Below, piece after piece: positions 1 through 5,668 of a DNA stretch of 5,837 bases; positions within the stretch are counted from its first letter, which is position 1; the number at the start of each line of letters is the position of its first letter. A program made the translations under genes and the position numbers. This stretch comes from Lachnospiraceae bacterium (GTDB taxonomy: Bacteria > Bacillota_A > Clostridia > Lachnospirales > Lachnospiraceae): contig JAGCZE010000454.1 of the NCBI GenBank assembly GCA_017960415.1, positions 1 to 5,837 on the forward strand, read 5' to 3'. Below the pieces are notes generated by a model. The model had not been told where the DNA came from. It did not search any database and saw only the letters and a list, made by a program, of their open reading frames with translations.

Positions 1-386
1 ATGATCGCCTTGTCGCCGACCCGGATGCCGCTGCAATGAACCGCAAGCATCTTCCTCTGCAGGAACAGCATAGCCATCCCGTATCCGAGAATAAATGCCC
101 TGACCTTCTCCGGATCGGAACCGGATGCAGGCTCAAAAATGATCGTAGTACCTTCCTGTATCACACAGATCAGATCATCATTCCAGAAGCTGCTCAGCTT
201 CTGCCCGAGGACAGTATCCTCCGCGGTATAACGCTGACGTTCTTCTTCCGAAAATACTGTTTTCTTGAGGAACAACCCCGCTTCTTCGGAAATATCCGCA
301 GAAACAAGCTGCGGAAGCTCAATATCGGATTCGAGAACCGAACCGTATATCCTGTATTTAAACATTTCAATTGTTCTTGTATTCAT
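1..386 (-). CDS. HPr-kinase-like protein of a RiPP/lasso locus, N-terminal part (runs off left edge)
   Basis: Translating the minus strand from the ATG at 386 gives 128 codons with no stop up to base 1, so the gene is cut by the window edge. Early residues read FKYRIYGSVLESDIELPQL (from residue 9), and the part nearest the edge reads QRKMLAVHCSGIRVGDKAI. Both match the layout of the complete HPr-kinase-like protein at 4188-5090, which has YYYTIYGLTVASDYEFPQF near its start and MIMIHGACLRYNDKTIII just before its Walker A loop. The visible part is therefore the poorly conserved N-terminal domain, and the P-loop should begin a few residues outside the window. The family includes the lasso-peptide kinases of paeninodin-type clusters, which phosphorylate the precursor peptide. 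A second in-frame ATG at 365 aligns better with the start of the other kinase; neither start has a strong ribosome binding site. Family is fairly secure by comparison; catalytic competence cannot be seen. Confidence 0.75.
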   Translation of the reverse strand, partial: MNTRTIEMFKYRIYGSVLESDIELPQLVSADISEEAGLFLKKTVFSEEERQRYTAEDTVLGQKLSSFWNDDLICVIQEGTTIIFEPASGSDPEKVRAFILGYGMAMLFLQRKMLAVHCSGIRVGDKAI

Positions 387-471
387 GCGTTTTACTAATT
401 CATATGTTGTATTAAACCAAGTGATAAACTAATTCATTGTTTGTATAAATACTTATTTATTGTTCTGCCTT

Positions 472-490
472 ATTGCCGATATCCGGCAAT
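472..490. repeat. Inverted repeat, possible operator of the left kinase gene
   Basis: ATTGCCG and CGGCAAT form perfect 7-bp arms around a 5-base centre (ATATC). It stands out as a GC-containing island in AT-rich DNA. No T-run follows on either strand, so it is not an intrinsic terminator. On the minus strand a TATGAT box (489-494) touches its edge, which would put it at the transcription start of the left kinase gene, as for a repressor operator or a 5' hairpin. No good -35 box was found, so the promoter part is weak. Confidence 0.45.
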
Positions 491-689
491 CATAAGAAAT
501 AGACAAATACAGATAGTAAATAAAAAAACACGAAATGATGCTTCAAATAATTATTTTACATAGATCCCCTAAAAAGATGTTACCATGTACATAAAAATTT
601 TTGTTCCTTTCTAACAGTTTTATTAGAATTTTTTTGCATTTTTTTGATTGATTTTTCATTGAATTTATTGAATTGCCCATTAATTGGAA

Positions 690-718
690 TTGCGTTTACT
701 ATTACTCTGTAATATAAT
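690..718 (+). promoter_or_regulatory. Sigma-A-type promoter of the two-component operon
   Basis: TTGCGT at 690-695 and a perfect TATAAT at 713-718 are separated by 17 bases, the optimal spacing. The -35 box matches consensus at only its first three positions, which leaves room for activator dependence. Transcription would start near 725, giving a 5' leader of roughly 105 bases before the response regulator. Confidence 0.55.
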
Positions 719-724
719 TATTTA

Positions 725-797
725 TGATCATTGAATCGTTGATCAAACACAGATTTACCGAAAAATCATAATGCCTTTTCAGTTTCCGTGTTGATCA
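725..797. repeat. Three TGATCA repeats downstream of the promoter
   Basis: The palindrome TGATCA occurs at 725-730, 740-745 and 792-797, each followed or preceded by similar bases (TGATCATTGAA at 725, TTGATCAA at 739, TTGATCATTTGAA at 791). The first two start 15 bases apart. They sit from the predicted transcription start to just before the ribosome binding site and could be binding sites for a regulator, perhaps the response regulator itself. In AT-rich DNA a 6-mer recurring three times is only modest evidence. Confidence 0.3.
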
Positions 798-830
798 TTT
801 GAACTGCACTCCAAAAGGGGGATACGGTCT

Positions 831-1535
831 ATGTCCGCTACATTGTTATTGATCGATGATGATGCCGAAGTTCTCGAGATGAACGGTAAATATCTGGCCT
901 CGCAGAAATTCAGTGTTTTCACAGCCTCAAATCCCATGGTCGGTCTGAATCTCGCCAAAAAGAAAAAGCCCGACCTCATCGTGCTTGATGTCATGATGCC
1001 GGGCATGGATGGCTATGAATTGTGTACAAAGATCAGGCAGTTCTCGAATGTACCCATCATTTTCCTGACAGGAAAGTCATCGGAGGATGACAAGATCCGC
1101 GGACTCGTGACCGGCGGCGATGATTACATTATCAAGCCTTACAGTTTGAAGGAGCTCAAGGCACGTATTGACGCACTATTGCGCCGTGCCGGCATGCTGA
1201 ACGTGACCGATACTGACAAGAACAGGCTTGATTTCGGGGATCTGAAGATCGATATGGCTCTGCACAAAGCATTCTACCTCGACAGCGACCTGCAGCTTAC
1301 AAACCGTGAGTATGATATATTGATGTATTTTTGCAATCATCCGAACAAGATCATCACATTCGAGGAACTCGGAACGCAGCTGTTCGGTGTATACAACGAG
1401 CTCGACAGGCGCACCATCATGGTCAATGTCAGCCGTCTGCGCAAGAAGATGAATGTCGACTACAGCCTCTACAATATGATAGAAACCGTGTGGTCGCAGG
1501 GATATAAGTTTATTGTGAGGTCAACCAATGAGTAA
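831..1535 (+). CDS. OmpR/PhoB-family response regulator
   Basis: A 234-residue DNA-binding response regulator of usual length. Residues 1-120 are the receiver domain: acidic pocket DDD at 9-11, phosphoacceptor D53 in the LDVMMPGMDG stretch, switch T80 in IFLTG, and K102 in IIKPYS. Residues about 133-230 are a winged-helix domain of the Trans_reg_C type, with LTNREYDILMYF, then RRTIMVNVSRLRKKM as the recognition-helix region and a WSQGYKF ending. The start at 831 is preceded by AAGGGGG at 815-821, nine bases upstream. The stop overlaps the start of the histidine kinase by 8 bases, so the two are translationally coupled and almost certainly a cognate pair. Regulated genes are not shown by the sequence; the adjacent RiPP genes are the obvious candidates by position only. 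Confidence 0.95.
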   Translation: MSATLLLIDDDAEVLEMNGKYLASQKFSVFTASNPMVGLNLAKKKKPDLIVLDVMMPGMDGYELCTKIRQFSNVPIIFLTGKSSEDDKIRGLVTGGDDYIIKPYSLKELKARIDALLRRAGMLNVTDTDKNRLDFGDLKIDMALHKAFYLDSDLQLTNREYDILMYFCNHPNKIITFEELGTQLFGVYNELDRRTIMVNVSRLRKKMNVDYSLYNMIETVWSQGYKFIVRSTNE

Positions 1536-2361
1536 GGAATTCCGTTCACCGAATCTTGAGGCAAAAACCGTTGAAGAACTGACACTTCAGCTGATAGAAG
1601 CTCATTCCAAGCTTCAGGCCCTTCAAAAAGAACGTGAAATGATGCTGGCCAATATCTCTCACGACCTGCGTGCCCCCATCACTGCCATCCGCAGTGCGGT
1701 CGACCTGGCTCTTTCGACAGACGATCTGTCAGAGGAAGATTTCAAAAAGACAATGAACCTGATAGACAGACGTACATCGACGCTGGAAGACCTGATCAAT
1801 GATATGTATTATCTGTTTTGTGTGGAAGACAACTCCAGACCTCTCAAAACTATAGAAGCCGATGCCTGCACGTTCCTTGAGGAATATTTCTATGATGCTA
1901 TCGTAGATTCGCGCTACGATGCCTTTGACATGCAGCTCGATGTGCCGACGGACCTCAAGTGTACGATCAATGTCGAGCCCCAGAAGATGGTCCGCGTGCT
2001 CGACAATCTGATGACGAATTCGGCCAAATATGCGGGTGAGAAGGCAACTTATATCAGGCTTGGAGCGAGGATTGCAGCCGGGAAGGCGCAGACCGGACCG
2101 GGTAATGTCCCCACATCATACAATCTCCGTATAACCGTCTCGGATAACGGTTGTGGGATAGCACCCGAGGCGCTACCACACATATTTACGAGAACTTTTA
2201 CCGGTTCGGATGCCCGCACTCCCGGAACAAGGACCGGCAGCGGCCTTGGGCTCTCCATCGCGCGTGCCATTGTCGAAAGACACGGCGGAACCATAGATGT
2301 CCGCAGCGAAACCGGCAAAGGAACCGAATTTACTATACTTCTTCCGTGTTCCTGTTCTTGA
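1528..2361 (+). CDS. Soluble sensor histidine kinase, partner of the response regulator
   Basis: A 277-residue HisKA/HATPase_c kinase. The H-box is ISHDLRAPITAI with phospho-accepting H45. The ATP-binding domain shows the N-box around DNLMTNSAKYA (159-169), G1 as DNGCG (206-210), an F-box-like PHIFTRTF (217-224) and G2 as GSGLGLSIA (237-245). All catalytic motifs are present. Only about 40 residues precede the H-box. They are hydrophilic and probably coiled coil (from about residue 13 to 38, rich in Glu, Leu and Gln), with no membrane segment and no PAS or HAMP domain, so signal input must be cytoplasmic or through a partner. The start at 1528 lies inside the end of the response regulator and has GAGG seven bases upstream. 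It ends in the unusual tail PCSCS, whose coding sequence is partly duplicated just downstream. Confidence 0.93.
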   Translation: MSKEFRSPNLEAKTVEELTLQLIEAHSKLQALQKEREMMLANISHDLRAPITAIRSAVDLALSTDDLSEEDFKKTMNLIDRRTSTLEDLINDMYYLFCVEDNSRPLKTIEADACTFLEEYFYDAIVDSRYDAFDMQLDVPTDLKCTINVEPQKMVRVLDNLMTNSAKYAGEKATYIRLGARIAAGKAQTGPGNVPTSYNLRITVSDNGCGIAPEALPHIFTRTFTGSDARTPGTRTGSGLGLSIARAIVERHGGTIDVRSETGKGTEFTILLPCSCS

Positions 2362-2426
2362 GGATGTATCTCAATTCCAACAAAGAAACCGGATTTACTG
2401 TACTTCTTCCATATTCTTGTTCTCGA
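2316..2426 (+). repeat. Degenerate duplication of the histidine-kinase 3' end
   Basis: Bases 2316-2361 (last codons and stop of the kinase) match 2381-2426 at 39 of 46 positions, with an offset of 65 bases and no gaps. All seven differences are transitions. Copy 1 encodes KGTEFTILLPCSC; copy 2, in another frame relative to the kinase, encodes KETGFTVLLPYSCS and then a stop at 2430-2432. Similarity fades on both sides. Copy 2 overlaps the last codons of the minus-strand ABC exporter, which ends at 2395. It is either a local duplication or the remnant of a second kinase 3' end. Confidence 0.7.
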
Positions 2427-4071
2427 TCTTGATCTCTCTGTCACAATATTCGAGAATACTCTTCCTGTGTGTGACAACCACGCAGGTGGGACGGGGTGAA
2501 AGCTGCTGAAGGCCGCTTATCACCTCTTTTTCTGTTCTTTCGTCAAGTGCTGAGGTAGCCTCGTCAAGGATCAGCAGCGGAGCCTTTCTGACAAACGCTC
2601 TCGCTATCGCGATACGCTGCGCCTGTCCTTCGGAAATACCGTGTCCGCGCTCTCCTATCACCGTATCGATCCCCTGCGGCAGTTCCCTCACGAATTCATC
2701 GCCCGCTGCCAGCTTCAGAGCCTCCCACATCTCGTCATCGGTGGCATCAAGCTTGCCCATCCTGATATTTTCGCGGATCGTACCGCTGAACAAGGTATTG
2801 CCCTGCGGAACGTAGGAAATATACTTTCTCGTATTGGCATTTGCCGGATCGGCATTGTTGTTATTATCGAAGAAATTGACTTTTCCCTCGTAACTGCTCA
2901 TAAATGACATGATGATACGCAGCAGTGTGGTCTTGCCGATGCCGGACTCGCCGATGATCGCAACAAATTCACCGGGATCGATCCTGATTGAAACGTCCTG
3001 TAGAACAATATCATCCGTATATCCGAAAGTCAGGTGTTCGATATCGACACCGATCTTGTCGGAAGTAAGGCTGCCGGGCAGGCGATCCTCCAGCGGAATG
3101 TTCTGAAGCTCCATGACCCTGCCTGCGGACGCAAGCACCGAAACAACTCTCGGAATCTGCTGTGCCAGGCCGATAACGGGGCTCTGAACCCTGTTTACAA
3201 GCGAGAGGAACACGGTCATCGTACCGTATGTGATCTGCCCTGTATAAATCTGCCATGCACCGTAAGCAAAAGCCACGATATAACCGAGCTGGAAAGCCAT
3301 GGACATGACCGTGCTGCTCGCAAGGCTCATCTTCGTCTTCTTAAATACCCAGAAGAAGCGTTCTTCACGCAGCTGTGTCAGTCTGTCAACGGAATAATCT
3401 TCATTTGAAAATGATTTTACGACCAGCAGGTTTGCCAGGCTCTCCTGCAGGAAAGAACGGTAATTCGACTCAGATTCCTAAACTTTGATCTGGAGCTTCT
3501 TAAGCTTCCTTCCGAGCCACCATGACGAAAGTGCGGCAACCGGCGCCACGAGCAGCGCAAACACCGCAAGCAGCGGCGAATACATGAACAGCGTCACAAA
3601 CACCATCAGCAGTTCGACGCACAGGACTATGATGCTCGGTATTGTCCCTATGATGCCTTCGGCAATGGTTCCCGCGTCGGAAGTCAGCCTCGTCATCAGG
3701 TCGCCCGTATGGTATTTCTTTACATCCATCCAGTGGGATCTGATGATCTTGTCATAAATCTGCTTCCTGATACCAAACGAAAACTTCTCATTCAGCACTG
3801 CTGAGATCAGCGCCCCGATGACACTGATGACCTCGAGTCCGATCAGCATCGCAAAGTAAACGATCAAAAATGTGACAAAAGGCCTGCCGCCCGTCGCATT
3901 ATCGATAATATCCTTGGAAATCTGCACCATCCACAACGAGATCACCGTAGTCAGGATGCTGAATACCATCATGAGCGCGATGCGCCCCATATAAGGCTTG
4001 GAGTATTTCGCAAGCCATTTGGCATACTTATACTGATTGTCCCGGTCTTTCCAGGCTTCCTTCATTCCCAT
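2395..4071 (-). pseudogene. ABC exporter (fused membrane and ATPase domains) interrupted by an in-frame TAG
   Basis: The frame from the ATG at 4071 to the TAA at 2395 has 558 sense-position codons, a normal size for a half-transporter with fused ATPase, but codon 198 is TAG (3478-3480). Translation continues in the same frame on both sides, so no bases are gained or lost. The N-terminal part has four hydrophobic segments (about 31-49, 66-93, 143-164, 166-186) and the coupling stretch HTGDLMTRLTSDAGT (121-135); segments five and six lie at about 260-278 and 282-303. The ATPase has Walker A GESGIGKT (374-381), Q-loop YVPQ, a signature reading ISEGQ (479-483), Walker B LLILDE (499-504) and H535. 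There is no C39 peptidase domain, which fits a system where B2 cuts the leader. AGGA lies nine bases before the start. By context it would export the RiPP product. Broken gene, readthrough or sequence error are all possible. Confidence 0.85.
3478..3480 (-). other. In-frame amber codon in the ABC exporter
   Basis: The local reading is KKLQIKV, stop, ESESNYRSFLQESLANL. Related exporters have an unbroken stretch here, commonly KVQESES, so a single C-to-T change of CAG to TAG explains the interruption. The 49 codons between this stop and the next in-frame ATG (3330) look fully coding. That ATG has no good ribosome binding site, so efficient restart is unlikely. No intact gene in the window ends in TAG: all the visible stops are TAA or TGA. 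Confidence 0.85.
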
Positions 4072-4088
4072 GGTTAACGTTCCTATCC

Positions 4089-4133
4089 GATCCCCGGGGA
4101 GGGATCTGAGTTACTTAATCCTGACGATTCAGG
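4089..4133. repeat. Two small hairpins in the leader of the ABC exporter
   Basis: GATCCC (4089-4094) pairs with GGGATC (4101-4106), and inside it TCCCCGGGGA (4091-4100) is a perfect palindrome. CCTGA (4120-4124) pairs with TCAGG (4129-4133) around a 4-base loop. Neither is followed by a T-run on the minus strand, so they are not terminators. The first lies just upstream of the exporter ribosome binding site (AGGA at 4081-4084 on the minus strand) and might affect translation. Confidence 0.35.
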
Positions 4134-4142
4134 GTTATCACA

Positions 4143-4170
4143 TTTATACAGTATCATAGATTTAAAACAA
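4143..4170 (-). promoter_or_regulatory. Possible promoter of the ABC exporter
   Basis: Reading the minus strand, TTGTTT (4165-4170) and TATAAA (4143-4148) are separated by 16 bases. The boxes lie in the 116-bp gap between the kinase stop and the exporter start. A promoter here would allow exporter expression apart from the kinase, though read-through from the kinase gene is equally possible because no terminator separates them. Confidence 0.35.
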
Positions 4171-4187
4171 TTACAAATACAGCGTTG

Positions 4188-5090
4188 TTATTTCAGTTTT
4201 GCTTCGATAAATGAAACAATCTCGTTCAATGTGTCCGCAGCCGGATTTCTCGCTATTCTATACATCGGCAAATCCCTGACGAAACCGATGCACCTTTTCA
4301 GATCATCGGGTTCGAAGCGGAAATCGTCGTAGTACATCCACCTGGTAGATAACGAGTCTGTCAGGACTTTGATCTTCTCGGCACCGTTGACAGGGTTGAA
4401 ATCAACGGAATTTACTTCTTTCAACTCCAGCCTGAACATGGCATCAACCTTGCTCTTCTCATTATAGAACTGTTCCGGGCGTGGTATCTCAAACTTGTTC
4501 AGATCGTATCTGATCTGTCTGAGTCCTGTTTTATCGATGCCGTTCGCATCCATACGATCCACACACAGCTTCTGGGCAGGAAACGCCGGATACGAATAAT
4601 ACTCTCCGTTTTCAATTCCTATCCCGGTCACATCATCCGCTATCAGCAACGCACCTCGATCAAGCAATGCCGTAGACGCAGAAGACTTCCCCGCACCGCT
4701 GTCTCCGGCAATTATAATGGTTTTATCATTGTACCTGAGGCAAGCCCCGTGAATCATGATCATCTTGCGATACCACAGAAGGATCGAAAAGCACATGCCC
4801 GGAATGTACACTGCGGCATCATCCACAGTCCCCCGGCCATATTCCGTAAAATTGATCGCGCGGTCATCATGTATCCAGAAGATACCGGCTATATTCTTGA
4901 ACCACTTTTCATGATAGCGATCGCCGGCTTTCTGTCCATGTTCTATCGCCTGCATGATCCCGTCCGGGATGCCTCCGTAAACTATCTCAATATCAGTCGG
5001 AGCATCCGGCCTGTCAATGCTGAGAAACTGCGGAAACTCATAATCCGAAGCAACGGTAAGACCGTATATTGTGTAATAATACTTTTCCAT
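4188..5090 (-). CDS. HPr-kinase-like protein of a lasso/RiPP locus
   Basis: A 300-residue protein when started at 5090. The ATG at 5102 adds four codons (MESF), but GGAGAG at 5095-5100 lies properly before the 5090 ATG, making that the better start. After a divergent N-terminal domain (1-110) comes IHGACL (H114), then Walker A GDSGAGKSS (129-137), LIADDVTGI (149-157) and YPAFPAQKLC (167-176), the order seen in the HPr kinase/phosphorylase C-terminal fold. Such proteins in paeninodin-type clusters (for example ThcoK) are not carbon-catabolite regulators but phosphorylate a Ser at the C-terminus of the precursor peptide. Here the adjacent precursor ends in Phe, so the substrate residue is unclear. 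It lies divergent to the precursor gene and upstream of the exporter on the same strand. Motifs are intact; family is secure, substrate is inferred. Confidence 0.9.
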   Translation of the reverse strand: MEKYYYTIYGLTVASDYEFPQFLSIDRPDAPTDIEIVYGGIPDGIMQAIEHGQKAGDRYHEKWFKNIAGIFWIHDDRAINFTEYGRGTVDDAAVYIPGMCFSILLWYRKMIMIHGACLRYNDKTIIIAGDSGAGKSSASTALLDRGALLIADDVTGIGIENGEYYSYPAFPAQKLCVDRMDANGIDKTGLRQIRYDLNKFEIPRPEQFYNEKSKVDAMFRLELKEVNSVDFNPVNGAEKIKVLTDSLSTRWMYYDDFRFEPDDLKRCIGFVRDLPMYRIARNPAADTLNEIVSFIEAKLK

Positions 5091-5205
5091 AAAACTCTCC
5101 ATTCCAACCCCTATTCAGTCACTTTCAAAATGCAGTAATATTCTTCTTTTGTTCCTTTCAGCCCGATTCACCAGCCCTGTCGCGCCCTCTCAGAGTTGAG
5201 AAACA

Positions 5206-5218
5206 TCAGAATTTCTGA
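5206..5218. repeat. Short palindrome in the divergent promoter region
   Basis: TCAGAA and TTCTGA flank a single T, making a near-perfect 13-base palindrome between the kinase and precursor genes. It could be an operator or a small transcript hairpin in the kinase leader. No other copy was noticed in the window. Confidence 0.3.
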
Positions 5219-5256
5219 ACAAAAACAGGATACAACTTCACGTTATGCGATAAAAA

Positions 5257-5287
5257 ATTCTATCAAATCTGTAAGAAAACTTGTAAA
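5257..5287 (-). promoter_or_regulatory. Possible promoter of the HPr-kinase-like gene
   Basis: On the minus strand TTTACA (5282-5287) and TAGAAT (5257-5262) lie 19 bases apart; the -10 box carries a TG one base upstream, the extended -10 form, which tolerates suboptimal spacing. Start would be near 5250, giving a leader of about 160 bases that includes the 5206-5218 palindrome. TGTAA motifs at 5270, 5282 and 5291 on the plus strand overlap the -35 area. Confidence 0.35.
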
Positions 5288-5331
5288 CTTTGTAAATGCA
5301 TGATAAGCTCTTACCAGTTAAGTAAGTTATG

Positions 5332-5353
5332 TATACTATTCGTTAAACGGAGG
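5332..5353 (+). promoter_or_regulatory. Ribosome binding site and possible -10 box of the RiPP precursor
   Basis: GGAGG at 5349-5353 lies seven bases before the ATG at 5361 and is one of the strongest ribosome binding sites in the window, as expected for an abundant precursor. TATACT at 5332-5337 could be the -10 box, but no convincing -35 box is found 16-18 bases upstream, so an activator may be needed or the true promoter may lie further upstream. Confidence 0.5.
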
Positions 5354-5360
5354 AAAAAAC

Positions 5361-5552
5361 ATGAAAACTTGGAACACACCCGAAATTGAAGAGCTTGCTC
5401 TGAATCAGTCAACTTGTCCGGACGTTGAGAAAACTCCGCCCAGTTTAAATTCCTGCACTCCCACACCCGGATGCAATAATTCCGGAAATCATAATTCAGG
5501 TAATAATTACGGATATGGCTCTAAAAAGCCTTTCTGGTGGTGGCGGTTTTAA
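5361..5552 (+). CDS. RiPP precursor peptide with lasso-type (paeninodin-like) leader
   Basis: A 63-residue peptide with an excellent ribosome binding site. The leader MKTWNTPEIEELALNQS contains W4xxP7xI9xxL12, the kind of motif bound by the PqqD-like B1 protein in lasso clusters and common in clostridial precursors of this group. The rest has three Cys (19, 32, 38), a Pro/Thr stretch, Asn/Gly/Ser repeats (39-53) and the tail KKPFWWWRF. The best lasso-type cleavage point by rule is before G37, since T35 then sits at position -2, but the 27-residue core has no Asp or Glu; positions 7 and 9 are Asn. The only acids after the leader motif are D21 and E23. The C-terminus is Phe rather than the Ser phosphorylated in characterised kinase-containing lasso systems. 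Context (B2 end at 5669, kinase at 4188) strongly supports a RiPP precursor; the mature structure is unknown. Confidence 0.85.
   Translation: MKTWNTPEIEELALNQSTCPDVEKTPPSLNSCTPTPGCNNSGNHNSGNNYGYGSKKPFWWWRF
5475..5519 (+). repeat. 15-base tandem repeat in the precursor core
   Basis: Three consecutive 15-base units encode NNSGN, HNSGN and a degraded NYGYG. Units one and two agree at 12 of 15 bases. The repeat lies between C38 and the lysine/aromatic tail and suggests the core grew by codon-level duplication, forming a flexible polar spacer. Confidence 0.6.
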
Positions 5553-5604
5553 TTTGGTCATCAACAATTCTGCTTTATTCAATCAATCTGCGAATATTGT
5601 TTTT

Positions 5605-5639
5605 AAACCTTCTTTTCAAAATGAAAAGAAGGTTTTTTT
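5605..5639 (+). terminator. Intrinsic terminator of the precursor gene
   Basis: A perfect 13-bp stem (5605-5617 with 5623-5635) closes a 5-base loop AAAAT, and the right arm runs into a T-run (5633-5639). It lies 53 bases after the precursor stop and makes the precursor a single-gene transcript. On the minus strand no T-run follows the hairpin, so it would serve the convergent B2 gene poorly. A second, weaker hairpin (CTCTTTT 5640-5646 with AAAAGAG 5656-5662) follows. Confidence 0.92.
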
Positions 5640-5668
5640 CTCTTTTCATATCTATAAAAGAGGATTTA

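Larger units (their letters stand above)
387..830. other. 444-bp non-coding region between the divergent kinase and response-regulator genes
   Basis: This stretch is very AT-rich and holds no convincing gene on either strand; the longest start-to-stop frames noticed are about 20 codons with no ribosome binding site. It separates the minus-strand kinase fragment from the plus-strand two-component operon, so it should carry both promoters. Its recognisable contents are an inverted repeat at 472-490, a promoter at 690-718, TGATCA repeats at 725-797 and the ribosome binding site of the response regulator at 815-821. The T-rich stretch at 590-660 has no strong hairpin before it and does not look like a terminator. 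Confidence 0.6.

Noticed and set aside
36..398. 120-codon plus-strand reading frame at the left end
   Set aside because: It is antisense to the kinase N-terminal fragment on the minus strand, whose translation has clear family resemblance; the plus frame shows no recognisable domain and lacks a ribosome binding site.
2362..2394. Terminator between the convergent kinase and exporter genes
   Set aside because: No hairpin followed by a T-run could be found on either strand in the 33-base gap.
2049..2477. Minus-strand 142-codon frame across the histidine-kinase end
   Set aside because: Shadow of the kinase ATP-binding domain, with low-complexity Arg/Ser content and no family features.
3330..3332. 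Independent start of a half-length ATPase protein at the ATG of 3330
   Set aside because: The preceding 49 codons are clearly coding in the same frame, no good ribosome binding site precedes the ATG, and the resulting piece would begin before transmembrane segment five; it is a fragment of the interrupted exporter.
4749..5138. 129-codon plus-strand frame over the complete kinase gene
   Set aside because: Antisense shadow of a gene with intact Walker A and other motifs; no ribosome binding site or domain.
5103..5260. Short minus-strand frame ending in KGTKEEYYCILKVTE before the kinase, possibly a gene remnant
   Set aside because: It is interrupted by a TGA, lacks a start with a ribosome binding site, and resembles no family recognisable by eye; chance coding-like sequence is as likely.
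5409..5429. Alternative lasso ring from S17 to E23 of the precursor
   Set aside because: A 7-residue ring is possible in principle, but the Thr at -2 is missing, the ring would contain T18, C19 and P20, and the tail would be 40 residues, so it is kept only as a weak alternative.
5640..5662. Second hairpin after the precursor terminator as terminator for the B2 gene
   Set aside because: The stem is only 7 bp with a 9-base loop, and on the minus strand it is followed by A residues, not T residues.
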